Positions 37,464 through 45,698 of a DNA stretch of 64,000 nucleotides are shown here, piece after piece; positions within the stretch are counted from its first letter, which is position 1; the number at the start of each line of letters is the position of its first letter. The notes below the pieces were generated by a model that saw only the letters and a list, made by a program, of their open reading frames with translations, did no database searches and had not been told where the DNA came from. A program made the position numbers and the translations under genes. Source of the DNA: an uncultured delta proteobacterium (GTDB taxonomy: Bacteria; Myxococcota_A; UBA9160; JAFDET01); contig CAMYLJ010000007.1 in the NCBI GenBank assembly GCA_947259215.1, positions 43,858 through 107,857 on the forward strand, in the 5' to 3' direction.

Positions 37464-38906
37464 GTGGCGGACCTCCTCCTCGGACTCGACCTGGGCACGA
37501 GCCGCGTGCGCGCGCTCGTGCTCGATGGGGCCGGCGAAGTGCGGGCTCGCGCCTTCGCCCCGCTGCCGGTGCGCCTGCCGGCGCCGGGTCGCGTGGAGCA
37601 CGATCCGGATGCGCTGCTGGAAGCCTGCCGCGAGGTCCTGCGCGCCGCGCTGGTGGAGGCGAAGGCGACGGCGCGGGACGTGGCCGGCCTCGGGATCGCC
37701 ACCCAGCGCTCGACGGCGTTGGCCTGGGACGCCCGCAGCGGCGCCGCGCTGGCGCCGGCCATCGGCTGGCAGGACCAGCGCAGTGCGGAGATCGAGGACC
37801 GGCTGCGCGAGCGGGGCGTGCCGCCGTTGCACCAGGCGACCGCTGCCAAGCTGGCGTGGTGGCTCGAGCGCGATCCCGTCGTGGCCTCGGCCGCAGCGGA
37901 GGGACGCCTGCGGGTGGGAACGCCGGACGCCTGGCTGGCGCTGGGCCTGGGCGGCGGTGGGGCCGTGACCGATCCGGGCCAGGCCTCGTGCACGGCCCTG
38001 TACGATCTGCAGCGCGGCGTCTGGTCGGACGTGATGCTGGAGCGCCTCGGTCTGTCGTCCGACGCCCTCCCGCTCCTGGCGGCGACCAGCGAGGTGCGCG
38101 GGGAGACGCATCCCTCGCTCTTGGGGGCGCCGGTGCCGCTGGCAGCCCGGGCCGGGGACCAGCAGGCCGCGGCCTTCGCCCAGGGCGTCGCCGCTCCCGG
38201 CGACGCGAAGCTCACCCTCGGCACGGGAGCCATCCTGGACGTGCACGCCGGCTCCGAGCCGGGCGCCGGGGCCGGGGGCTTCCCGCTGGCGCTCTGGCAG
38301 CTCGCCGACGGCACGCGCGCCTACTGCCGCGAGGGCAACGCCGCCAGCGCTGGATCCGCGGTCGAGTGGCTGGTGCGCCTGGGCCTCTTCGCCAGCCCCG
38401 CCGCGTGGGCGCGGGCGGCGGACGCCGCCGACGCGCAGGGGGTCGTGTGCGTACCCGCGTTCCAGGGGCTGGCCACCCCGTGGCACGATCCCGCCGCGCG
38501 CGGATTCATCGGCGGGCTGACCCGCGGCACGACACGCGAGCAGCTGGCGCGCGCGGTGCTCGAAGGCATCGCCCAGCGCAGCGCCGACCTGCTCGAGGCC
38601 CTCGGGGCCGGCACCTCGGGGCTTCGCGTGGACGGCGGACTCGCGCGCAGCGATCGGCTGCTGCAGAGCCTGGCGGACCTGACCCGCCGGCCGGTCGCGC
38701 GGCCGGCCGAGCGGGAAGCGACGGCGGTCGGTGCCGCACTGCTGGCGGGCCTCGGCGCCAGTGTCTGGAGCGACCGCGCAGCGTTGCCGGCGCCTCGCGC
38801 CGGCGCCCGGGTCTTCCGGCCGCGGATGTCCGAGGCCGAGGCCCGCGCGGCGCGCGAGCGCTGGCGCGCCGTCGTCACCCGGCGTGTTGCCAGCCCCGCG
38901 GCTTGA
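37464..38906 (+). CDS. glpK: FGGY-family sugar kinase, glycerol kinase-like
   Basis: The 480-aa kinase has the FGGY/actin-like ATPase fold: LGLDLGTSRVRALVLD at the N-terminus, GLGIATQRSTALAWD, GWQDQRS, the second-domain ARAGDQQAAAFAQG, LTLGTGAILD and the C-terminal GLRVDGGLARSDRLLQ. WQDQRS and GDQQAA resemble glycerol kinase. Operon context (glpD, AGPS-like) suggests it phosphorylates glycerol to glycerol-3-phosphate. It is slightly shorter than typical GlpK and somewhat diverged, so another polyol cannot be excluded. GTG 37464 follows the previous stop by 5 bases. Confidence 0.82.
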   Translation: MADLLLGLDLGTSRVRALVLDGAGEVRARAFAPLPVRLPAPGRVEHDPDALLEACREVLRAALVEAKATARDVAGLGIATQRSTALAWDARSGAALAPAIGWQDQRSAEIEDRLRERGVPPLHQATAAKLAWWLERDPVVASAAAEGRLRVGTPDAWLALGLGGGGAVTDPGQASCTALYDLQRGVWSDVMLERLGLSSDALPLLAATSEVRGETHPSLLGAPVPLAARAGDQQAAAFAQGVAAPGDAKLTLGTGAILDVHAGSEPGAGAGGFPLALWQLADGTRAYCREGNAASAGSAVEWLVRLGLFASPAAWARAADAADAQGVVCVPAFQGLATPWHDPAARGFIGGLTRGTTREQLARAVLEGIAQRSADLLEALGAGTSGLRVDGGLARSDRLLQSLADLTRRPVARPAEREATAVGAALLAGLGASVWSDRAALPAPRAGARVFRPRMSEAEARAARERWRAVVTRRVASPAA

Positions 38907-38932
38907 CGGCGCACGTCCGGGGCCGGTAGAAG
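38903..38932 (+). promoter_or_regulatory. Candidate sigma70 promoter of the sulfatase-like gene
   Basis: TTGACG (38903-38908; 5 of 6), 18-base spacer, TAGAAG (38927-38932). The -35 box contains the stop codon of the glycerol-kinase-like gene. The following GTG at 38962 has a GGGGAGGGG ribosome-binding site. Confidence 0.5.
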
Positions 38933-38961
38933 ATCGGAGCGACCGGGGAGGGGAGGGGGTC

Positions 38962-41382
38962 GTGCGGGCTTCAGCCAGCGTTCGCGCCTTCGCGATGACG
39001 TCGTGCTGCGTCGTGTTGGCGGCCGCCGCTGTCTGCGGCGACGGGACGTCGCCGCAGACGCCGCTGCTCCCGGTGCGCCTCGTCGAGCTCTTCCAGGATG
39101 CGGCCCTGCAGGGGCGCGTCGATCCGGCCGCCACGGCGCCCGCGCCGAGCGAGTGGCGCTTCGATGCCGGCCCGGCCGGCTGGCAGGCGGGCCCCGGAGT
39201 GGTCGGGTTCGAGGCCCGGAATGCGGCGCTGGTCGGCCGCGCATCCGACGCCGTGCCGCTCCTGCACGTGGAGCGGAGCCGCGGCCTCGCGACGGGAGAC
39301 CTCCTGCACGCCGTCGAGGTCCGCGCTCGCGTGTCGGCGGGGACGCGGCTGGGCGTTCGCTTCCAGTCGGATCTGGCGGGAGGGCTGGCCGCGGCGGCCG
39401 CGGATCCCGAGGTTCCGTACTGGGGTTACTACGTCGACCTCGAGCCCGGCGACGGCGTGCGCGCCTACACGATCCCGATCGGCCCCAGGCCGACCCGTGT
39501 GGCGCAGACGCGCCATGTGATCCTGCGGCCCAGCGACGCCCCCGGCGCGCGCTTCGCCATCGAGTCCGTGCGCCTGGTCTTCCGGCGCGAGCAGCTGGCC
39601 ACGCGGCCCTCGGGCCGGACGTGGCAGGGACTCGGCGAGATCTACCGGGACGCGCTCCTCCTGCGCACCGGCGAGCGCCTGACGCTTCCGTGCCGGCTGC
39701 CGCCGGAGCCGCGCCTCGAGCTGTCGCTCGGGACCGTGGAGCCCGGACCCGTGACCTTCCGGGTCGCGGTGGTGCCGGGCGACGGCTCGCCCGCGCAGAC
39801 GCTGCTCCAGCGCACAGTGACCACGCCGCATCGCTGGGAGTCGGCGTCGGCGGATCTCGGGGCCTTCGCCGGCAAGTCGCTGGAGATCGCGCTCACGGCG
39901 AGCGGCGCCGAGCCGGGCATCCCCGGGTTCTTCGGCAACCCGGTGATCCGCAGCGGGGCGAGTGTCGGCACGGAGCGGCCCCAGGTGGTGATCCTGATCC
40001 TCGCCGACAGCCTGCGGCGCGATCACCTGGACGCCTACGGCTACCGTCGCGCCACGGCGCCGAACCTCGCGCGGGCGGCGGAGGAGGGCGCGCTCTTCGA
40101 GCGGCCGATGGCCCAGGCGAGCTGGACCAAGGTCTCGGCACCGTCGCTCCTGACCTCGCTCTACCCGAGCTCCCACGGCGTGACACGCTTCGACGCGCGC
40201 CTCGCCGACGAGGCCGTCACCCTGGCGGAGGTCTTCCGGGACGCCGGCTACGCCACCCTGGGCTACTCCTCGATCTTCTTCACCGGCCGCTTCAGCAATC
40301 TCCAGCAAGGCTTCGAAATCCTTCACGAAGCGGGATCACTGGAGACTGAGGCCGAGGACTCGAAGACGGCGCGGACCTACGTGGACCGCCTGCTCGACTG
40401 GCTCGACCGGCATCCGCGCACGCCGGTCTTCGTGGTGCTCCACCTCTTCGATCCCCACGACCCCTTCGAGCCGCGGACGCCCTACGACGCCCTGTGGGCC
40501 GACGCCGCGCAACGCGAGGCCCACGAGCGCGAGCGGGAGCGCGCCCGGGGCTTCATCCGCAATCCGGTCCACCGGGGCTTCGCCATGCCGGCCGAAGCGG
40601 AGCTGCGGGCCGCCGGCGTCGACCCCTTCGCCTACGTCGAGCACGAGATGGACTGGTACGACGGGTCGATCCGCGGTCTCGACGCCGAGCTGGTGCGCCT
40701 GTTCGAGCGCCTCCAGAACCTGGGACTGGCCGAGCGCAGCCTCGTGGCCTTCACCAGCGACCACGGCGAGGAGTTCCACGAGCACGGCCGCATGTTCCAC
40801 GGCCACTCGCTCTACGGCGAGCTCGTCTCCGTGCCGCTCTTCTTCTGGGGACCGGGTCGGGTTCCTGCCGGCTTGCGCGTCGACGCCCTCGTGCAGTCGA
40901 TCGACGTCTTTCCCACGCTCGTCGAGCTGGCGGGGATCGCGCCACCGCCGGGCATCCAGGGCCGCACGCTCCGCGGATACTTCGAGCCGGATCCGCTGGT
41001 GCCGCCGCCGGTGTGGCCCGCCTTCGCCGAACAGCACGGGGATCCCGTGGCGGGGCTGGCGCGGGCCGACGTGGATTCCGTGGCGGTGGTCGCGGGGCGC
41101 TGGAAGCTGATCCACAACACCCGGGCGCCCGAGGGCGTGCCCGAGTTCGAGCTCTACGACACGGTCGAGGACCGCTTCGAACGACGCAACGTGGCCGAGG
41201 AGCTCCCGGACGTGGTGGAGCGCCTGCGCGGTGAGCTCGACGGCTGGCGGGAACGTACGGCGGGCGTGCGGCTGCCGGCCGGGCACACCTCGCCCGAGGA
41301 CCTCGGCCCCGCGGAGCGCGCGCGGCTGCGCGCCCTCGGCTACCGGAGCGACCAGCGTGGAGCGGCGGCTAGCCGCCCGTGA
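38962..41382 (+). CDS. Sulfatase/alkaline-phosphatase-superfamily protein with N-terminal beta region
   Basis: An 806-aa exported protein. The N-terminus (CCVVLAAAAVCGDG) could be a lipoprotein signal. Residues of about 30-325 form a beta-rich, carbohydrate-module-like region. About 335-770 is a sulfatase-fold hydrolase: VILILADSLRRDHLDAYGY (metal Asp), SWTKVSAPSLLTSLYPSSHG and FTSDHGEEFHEHG. The position that is formylglycine-forming Cys/Ser in classical sulfatases is T389, and the usual following Arg is Ala. It is therefore more likely a phosphodiesterase- or phosphotransferase-like enzyme. It follows the glycerolipid operon but has its own promoter candidate. Confidence 0.8.
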   Translation: MRASASVRAFAMTSCCVVLAAAAVCGDGTSPQTPLLPVRLVELFQDAALQGRVDPAATAPAPSEWRFDAGPAGWQAGPGVVGFEARNAALVGRASDAVPLLHVERSRGLATGDLLHAVEVRARVSAGTRLGVRFQSDLAGGLAAAAADPEVPYWGYYVDLEPGDGVRAYTIPIGPRPTRVAQTRHVILRPSDAPGARFAIESVRLVFRREQLATRPSGRTWQGLGEIYRDALLLRTGERLTLPCRLPPEPRLELSLGTVEPGPVTFRVAVVPGDGSPAQTLLQRTVTTPHRWESASADLGAFAGKSLEIALTASGAEPGIPGFFGNPVIRSGASVGTERPQVVILILADSLRRDHLDAYGYRRATAPNLARAAEEGALFERPMAQASWTKVSAPSLLTSLYPSSHGVTRFDARLADEAVTLAEVFRDAGYATLGYSSIFFTGRFSNLQQGFEILHEAGSLETEAEDSKTARTYVDRLLDWLDRHPRTPVFVVLHLFDPHDPFEPRTPYDALWADAAQREAHERERERARGFIRNPVHRGFAMPAEAELRAAGVDPFAYVEHEMDWYDGSIRGLDAELVRLFERLQNLGLAERSLVAFTSDHGEEFHEHGRMFHGHSLYGELVSVPLFFWGPGRVPAGLRVDALVQSIDVFPTLVELAGIAPPPGIQGRTLRGYFEPDPLVPPPVWPAFAEQHGDPVAGLARADVDSVAVVAGRWKLIHNTRAPEGVPEFELYDTVEDRFERRNVAEELPDVVERLRGELDGWRERTAGVRLPAGHTSPEDLGPAERARLRALGYRSDQRGAAASRP

Positions 41383-42067
41383 GGCTGCGCATGTCGCTCT
41401 CGAGGCTCGCCTCGATCCGACGGCAGACGTCGCCGTGCACACGCTCTTTGGTGCCGGCCAGGGCCGGCTGCCGCAGGCCGGCCAGACGCTGCGCCGCAGC
41501 CCACGTCTCTTCGGCCAGCGCATCCGGGTCGACCACCGCGTCCAGGTAGCCCGCATCCACGGCCGCGTCGGGTGCGTAGATCTCCGCCTGGCTGGTGGCG
41601 CGCACCAGATGGCGCTTCGACAGACGGTGGCGCGCCATCTCGACGCCGAAGAGCGGCAGGGTCATTCCGATCGCCACCTCGTTCAAGCCGATCTGAAAGG
41701 CGCCGCGGGCGCCGACCCGCCAGTCGGCCGCGAGCAGCGCCAGCGCGCCGGCGGCGATCGCGTGCCCCGTGCAGCCGACCACCACGGGTCCCGGATGGCG
41801 GTAGATGCGCACGAAGAGCTCGGCGCCGGCCGACACGAGTCCGCGCACGGCCTCCGGCCCGGCGCGCATGGTGGCCAGGTCGAAGCCACCCGAGAAGCGA
41901 CCCGGACGCCCGAGCCAGGCCACGGCCGCCGCCTCCTTCTCCGCGCGGTCGAGGGCGGCGTGGACGCCGCGGATCATGTCCGGCGAGAGCGCGTTGGCCT
42001 TGCCGTCGTCCATCTGCAGCAGGGCGACATCGTCGCGGATCGAGTAGCGCAGGAGCTCGTCGGGCAT
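41369..42067 (-). CDS. Enoyl-CoA hydratase/isomerase (crotonase) family protein
   Basis: The 232-aa protein has a crotonase fold: VALLQMDDGKANALSPDMI, the oxyanion-hole segment PGRFSGGFDLATM and GHAIAAGALALLAADWRVG. A helix with NEVAIGMTLP follows. Hydratases use two Glu; here the first (in the GxxEL segment) is replaced by Ala and only the second (NEV) remains. That pattern is seen in delta3-delta2-enoyl-CoA isomerases and some non-hydratase members. ATG 42067 has GGAGG at the right distance. Its 3' end overlaps the convergent sulfatase-like gene by 14 bases. Confidence 0.85.
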   Translation of the reverse strand: MPDELLRYSIRDDVALLQMDDGKANALSPDMIRGVHAALDRAEKEAAAVAWLGRPGRFSGGFDLATMRAGPEAVRGLVSAGAELFVRIYRHPGPVVVGCTGHAIAAGALALLAADWRVGARGAFQIGLNEVAIGMTLPLFGVEMARHRLSKRHLVRATSQAEIYAPDAAVDAGYLDAVVDPDALAEETWAAAQRLAGLRQPALAGTKERVHGDVCRRIEASLESDMRSLTGG

Positions 42068-42113
42068 GCTGGCCTCCGGGGATCGCGCCACGATAGCGCG
42101 GGTGCTGCCGCGC

Positions 42114-42119
42114 TAGGCT
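42114..42119 (+). promoter_or_regulatory. TAGGCT -10-like box, leaderless type
   Basis: TAGGCT ends exactly six bases before the GTG at 42126. The same hexamer with the same spacing precedes the P450 and M1 peptidase genes. No Shine-Dalgarno is present. Confidence 0.45.
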
Positions 42120-42125
42120 GGCCGG

Positions 42126-43091
42126 GTGCGAATCGCGATCCGGGTGGGGCTTCTGCTGGCCGGCGCGCTCTGGGCGCAGAGCGTGACGGCCCATCCGCTG
42201 GCGCCATCCCTGCTGTCGCTCGAGGAGCACGCCGACGGTCGCGTCGCGGCGCGTTGGCGCACGCCGCTGCTGCGGCCGCCGGCAGATCGCGCACGGCCCG
42301 TGCTCGCCGGCTGCGAACCGGCAGGCGCGGCGCGGGTCGAGGAACGCAGCGGGGGCGCAGAGCTGCACTGGACGGCGATTTGCTCGGGCGGGCTGGCCGG
42401 CCGGCGCCTCGCGCTCCGGGGCGCCGCGCCCGGGGGTGGCGATGCGCTGGTTCGCGTGCGGCTGGCCGACGGCCGCCGCTTCCAGCAGGTGGTTCGCGCA
42501 GCGGGCGTCGGCTGGGTCGTTCCGGAACGGCCCTCGGCGTTGGGCGTCGCCGGCAGCTACAGCGCCCTCGGCGTGCGGCACATCGCCGCCGGACTGGACC
42601 ACCTGGCCTTCGTGCTGGCGCTGGTGTTGCTGGTGCGCAGCCGGCGGCAGCTGCTGTGGACCGTCACGGCCTTCAGCGCGGGACACAGCCTGACCCTCGC
42701 CGCGGCCGTCCTCGGCTGGATCCGGAGTCCCGGCGGCTGGGTCGAGCTGGCGATCGCCGCCAGCGTGCTCGCCCTGGCGGTGGAGCTGGCGCGCGGGGGG
42801 CGGCCGCGCGGCGTGGCGGTGCCGGCGGCCGCTGGCTTCGGTCTGCTCCACGGGCTCGGATTCGCCGGCGCGTTGGCCGGCGCGGGGCTGCCCCAGGGCG
42901 AGATCCCGCTGGCCCTGCTGGCGTTCAACGTCGGGATCGAGCTGGGGCAGCTCGCATTCGTGGCGCTGGTGCTGGCTGCCGGTCAGCTCCTGCGCGGACT
43001 GCCGCAGCCCGGGCTGCGGCGCGCCACGGCCTACGGGATCGGCGCGCTGGCGGGCTTGTGGTTCTGGCAGCGGCTGGCGGCGCTCGTCTAG
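42126..43091 (+). CDS. HupE/UreJ-family membrane protein
   Basis: The 321-aa product has a signal peptide ending at TAHPLAPS and a periplasmic domain of about 110 residues. About six or seven TM helices follow, containing the family signature ALGVRHIAAGLDHLAFVLAL plus FSAGHSLTLA and GFGLLHGLGFAGAL with conserved His. HupE/UreJ_2 proteins are linked to nickel or other metal import or to unknown envelope functions. No hydrogenase or urease genes are nearby, so the substrate is unknown. The start is GTG 42126, placed six bases after a TAGGCT box. Confidence 0.85.
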   Translation: MRIAIRVGLLLAGALWAQSVTAHPLAPSLLSLEEHADGRVAARWRTPLLRPPADRARPVLAGCEPAGAARVEERSGGAELHWTAICSGGLAGRRLALRGAAPGGGDALVRVRLADGRRFQQVVRAAGVGWVVPERPSALGVAGSYSALGVRHIAAGLDHLAFVLALVLLVRSRRQLLWTVTAFSAGHSLTLAAAVLGWIRSPGGWVELAIAASVLALAVELARGGRPRGVAVPAAAGFGLLHGLGFAGALAGAGLPQGEIPLALLAFNVGIELGQLAFVALVLAAGQLLRGLPQPGLRRATAYGIGALAGLWFWQRLAALV

Positions 43092-43107
43092 GGCCGGACG
43101 CATCCGG

Positions 43108-43138
43108 TTGCCCGAAGCGCGCGCGTCCGGGATAGACT
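43108..43138 (+). promoter_or_regulatory. Candidate promoter of the amidohydrolase gene
   Basis: TTGCCC (43108-43113), 19-base spacer, TAGACT (43133-43138), nine bases before GTG 43148. No Shine-Dalgarno follows, so the leader would be zero to a few bases. Confidence 0.35.
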
Positions 43139-43147
43139 GGCGGTCCC

Positions 43148-44830
43148 GTGCGTCGGCTCCTCGTCGCTCTCGCCCTCGTCCTGGTGGCGGTTCTCGTCTG
43201 GTGGGCTCTTCGCCCCGGGCCCGGGCGGGTCCTGTATCGCGGCGGGCCGATCCTGACCCTGGACGCCGACGGGCGCATCGCCGAGGCCCTGGCGACCGAG
43301 GGCGATCGCATCGCCGCCGTCGGCACGGAGCGCGAGCTGGCGGCGTGGCAGGACGGCGCGCGGGTGGTGGACCTCGCGGGGCGAGCGCTCCTGCCGGGCT
43401 TCATCGACGCCCACGGCCACTTCCCCGGCGCCGGCATCTTCGCGGTGGCGGCCGACCTGAACGCGCCTCCGATCGGGGACGTCGCGACCCTGGACGCCCT
43501 GGTGATGCGTCTGAAGGCCCAGGCGGCGGCGCTGGACGAAGACGCATGGGTGGTCGGCCTGGGCTACGACGACACGCTCCTGGCCGAGGGCCGGCACCCG
43601 ACCCGCCGCGACCTGGACCGCGTGTCCGAGAGCCAGCCGGTGGGGATCCTGCACGTGAGCGGGCACGTGGCGGCCGCGAACTCGCTGGCGCTGGCGCGGC
43701 TGGGCATCGGACCGGAGACGCCCGACCCGCCGGGCGGGGTCATTCGGCGCGGTCCTGACGGTGCGCCCGACGGCGTGCTGGAGGAGAGCGCGGCGGAGCA
43801 GCTCTCGCAGGCGATCCTCCAGCCGTCGCCGCTGGACTCCTGGCGCATCGCACAGCGCGCGAACGAGGTCTACCTGGCGGCGGGCGTGACGACCGCCCAG
43901 AACGGCTACGCGGACGCCCTCCAGGCGCGGGGCCTGGCCTGGCTCGCGCGGCTCGGGCTGCTGCCGCTGCGCGTCGTGGTGTGGCCGAGCGAGACGCTGA
44001 TGGATCAGCTGCTGGCCGGCGAGCTCTCCTTCCCGGAGAGCGAGCACTTCCGGCTCGGCGCCGTGAAGCTCATCGCCGACGGCTCGATCCAGGCCTACAC
44101 CGGCTACCTGAGCGAGCCGTACTTCGTTCCGCCCGGCGACGATCCCGACTACCGGGGCTATCCGCGCATCGCGCGCGACGAGCTGTTCGAGCAGGTCGCG
44201 CGCTATCACGCCGCCGGCCTCCAGGTGGCCGTCCACGGCAACGGCGACGCCTCGATCGACGACATCCTCGACGCCTTCGAGGCCGCCGCTGCCGCGCATC
44301 CGCGCAGCGACACGCGGCACGTGGTCATTCACGCCCAGATGGCCCGGGACGATCAGCTCGACCGCATGCGCGACCTGGGCGTGATTCCGAGCTTCTTCAG
44401 CCTGCACACCTGGTACTGGGGCGATCGTCACCGCGAGCGCTTCATGGGCCCCGCGCGCGCGGCGCGCATGAGCCCGGCACAGGGCGCCTCCGAGCGCGGG
44501 ATCCGCTTCACGATCCATTGCGACACGCCCGTGGTGCCGATGGAGCCCCTGCGGCTCGTGTGGTCGGCCGTGAACCGCCGCTCCGCGGGGGGCGTGGTGC
44601 TGGGCCCGGAGCAGCGGATCCCGGTCGAGCGCGCGCTGCGGGCCGTCACCATCGATGCGGCACGCCAGCACTTCGAGGAGGCCGACAAGGGCTCGCTCGA
44701 GCCGGGCAAGCTGGCGGATCTGGTGATCGTCGACCGCAATCCGCTCGAACACCCGGAGAGCATCGACCGCCTCCGCGTGCTCGAGACCGTGGTCGGCGGC
44801 CGACCGGTCTGGCGCGCCGACGGGGTCTAG
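43148..44830 (+). CDS. Amidohydrolase family 3 (YtcJ-like) exported hydrolase
   Basis: The 560-aa protein starts with an uncleaved or cleaved hydrophobic segment (LLVALALVLVAVLVWWAL), then the amidohydrolase beta-sandwich (GGPILTLDADGRI) and TIM barrel. Metal ligands are visible in LPGFIDAHGHFPG, with HVSGHVAAANS, KLIADGSIQAYTGYL, VAVHGNGDASI, VIHAQM and HCDTPVVPM. This is the pattern of the Amidohydro_3/YtcJ group, which acts on amides or esters of largely unknown identity. A periplasmic or membrane-anchored form is likely from the N-terminal helix. Confidence 0.88.
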   Translation: MRRLLVALALVLVAVLVWWALRPGPGRVLYRGGPILTLDADGRIAEALATEGDRIAAVGTERELAAWQDGARVVDLAGRALLPGFIDAHGHFPGAGIFAVAADLNAPPIGDVATLDALVMRLKAQAAALDEDAWVVGLGYDDTLLAEGRHPTRRDLDRVSESQPVGILHVSGHVAAANSLALARLGIGPETPDPPGGVIRRGPDGAPDGVLEESAAEQLSQAILQPSPLDSWRIAQRANEVYLAAGVTTAQNGYADALQARGLAWLARLGLLPLRVVVWPSETLMDQLLAGELSFPESEHFRLGAVKLIADGSIQAYTGYLSEPYFVPPGDDPDYRGYPRIARDELFEQVARYHAAGLQVAVHGNGDASIDDILDAFEAAAAAHPRSDTRHVVIHAQMARDDQLDRMRDLGVIPSFFSLHTWYWGDRHRERFMGPARAARMSPAQGASERGIRFTIHCDTPVVPMEPLRLVWSAVNRRSAGGVVLGPEQRIPVERALRAVTIDAARQHFEEADKGSLEPGKLADLVIVDRNPLEHPESIDRLRVLETVVGGRPVWRADGV

Positions 44831-44850
44831 CCGCCGGCGCCCGGCTGCAG

Positions 44851-44874
44851 CCGCGGGGCCTGCACCGCCCGCGG
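44851..44874. terminator. Possible bidirectional terminator hairpin
   Basis: In the 62-base gap between convergent genes, CCGCGGG (44851-44857) pairs with CCCGCGG (44868-44874) around a 10-base loop. There is no U-tract, so intrinsic termination is uncertain. Confidence 0.3.
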
Positions 44875-44892
44875 ACCGCGCACACTCCCCGG

Positions 44893-45531
44893 CTACTCGC
44901 TCAGGTACGCGATGGCGTCCTCGGCGTGCAGCCGGATCCCCGGATCGGCGTGGTCCAGCAGCGGGCGCAGGTGGGGAATCGCGCCGCCTGCGTCCGCCAT
45001 CTCCAACCCGTTGATGGCCTCCTCGATCACGTCCGAGTCCGGATCGTCGAGCGCCGCGATCAGCACCGCGCTCACGCGCGGGCCCTCCCCGGTGGCGGCC
45101 TGAGCCACCGCGGCGCGGCGCACGTGGGGGCTGGGGTCCTCGCGGGCGATCGCCGCCAGCTCCTGGAGCCCGCGGCCCGTGGGCTCCAGGTCGTAGACCG
45201 CGTCTTCGCGCTGGTCGGGGTCGGCGCTGGCCAGCAGGGCCTCGAGCTCTGCCTGCGACGGAGCGGGAAGTGCCGGCATGGAGGGCCCGAGCCGCGTGCG
45301 GCGCGGCTCGTAGCCGCGCCGGGCCATGCGCTCCGCGCGTCGCTCGTCCAGCTCGGGCGCGGCCATGGCCGCGTCCGGCGCCATGCTGCCCGGCGCCGGT
45401 GCGGACGCCGAGGGCGCCGGGTCGCGCGTACCCCCGGTCTCCGACGGGGGCGCCTCTCCGCAGCCCCAGGCGATCACCAGCAACAGGCAGGCAGCTCGTG
45501 CACAGCCGCCAGCGCGCTTCGTGCAGCGCAT
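44893..45531 (-). CDS. HEAT-repeat lipoprotein
   Basis: The 212-aa product begins with a lipoprotein signal (ACLLLVIAWGCGEAPP, lipid on the Cys). A Pro/Ala/Ser-rich linker follows, then about four HEAT/PBS-like helical repeats (SADPDQREDAVYDLE, DPSPHVRRAAVAQAA, DPDSDVIEEAINGLE and HADPGIRLHAEDAIAYL). Such proteins act as outer-membrane or periplasmic binding scaffolds; no specific partner is known. The ATG at 45531 is chosen because AGGAGG lies seven bases upstream; a TTG six bases earlier is also in frame. It is divergent from the DUF1800 gene. Confidence 0.82.
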   Translation of the reverse strand: MRCTKRAGGCARAACLLLVIAWGCGEAPPSETGGTRDPAPSASAPAPGSMAPDAAMAAPELDERRAERMARRGYEPRRTRLGPSMPALPAPSQAELEALLASADPDQREDAVYDLEPTGRGLQELAAIAREDPSPHVRRAAVAQAATGEGPRVSAVLIAALDDPDSDVIEEAINGLEMADAGGAIPHLRPLLDHADPGIRLHAEDAIAYLSE

Positions 45532-45698
45532 GCGCAACCTCCTGCGTCGCGGCCGACGCGTCGGCGTGATCGGAGCTGGTGCCGCTCCGGAATGTGACGG
45601 GGATTACGGTTGTGATCTCCGGGCCGGCCGAACCTCCTTCTGCACGAGGCGCTGAGCGGGTGGGAGGAGGGCTCTCTCGCGGAGCTGAGGAGCGAGCG

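Noticed and set aside
38962..41382. Annotation as a classical arylsulfatase
   Set aside because: The formylglycine Cys/Ser position is Thr and the signature Arg is absent.
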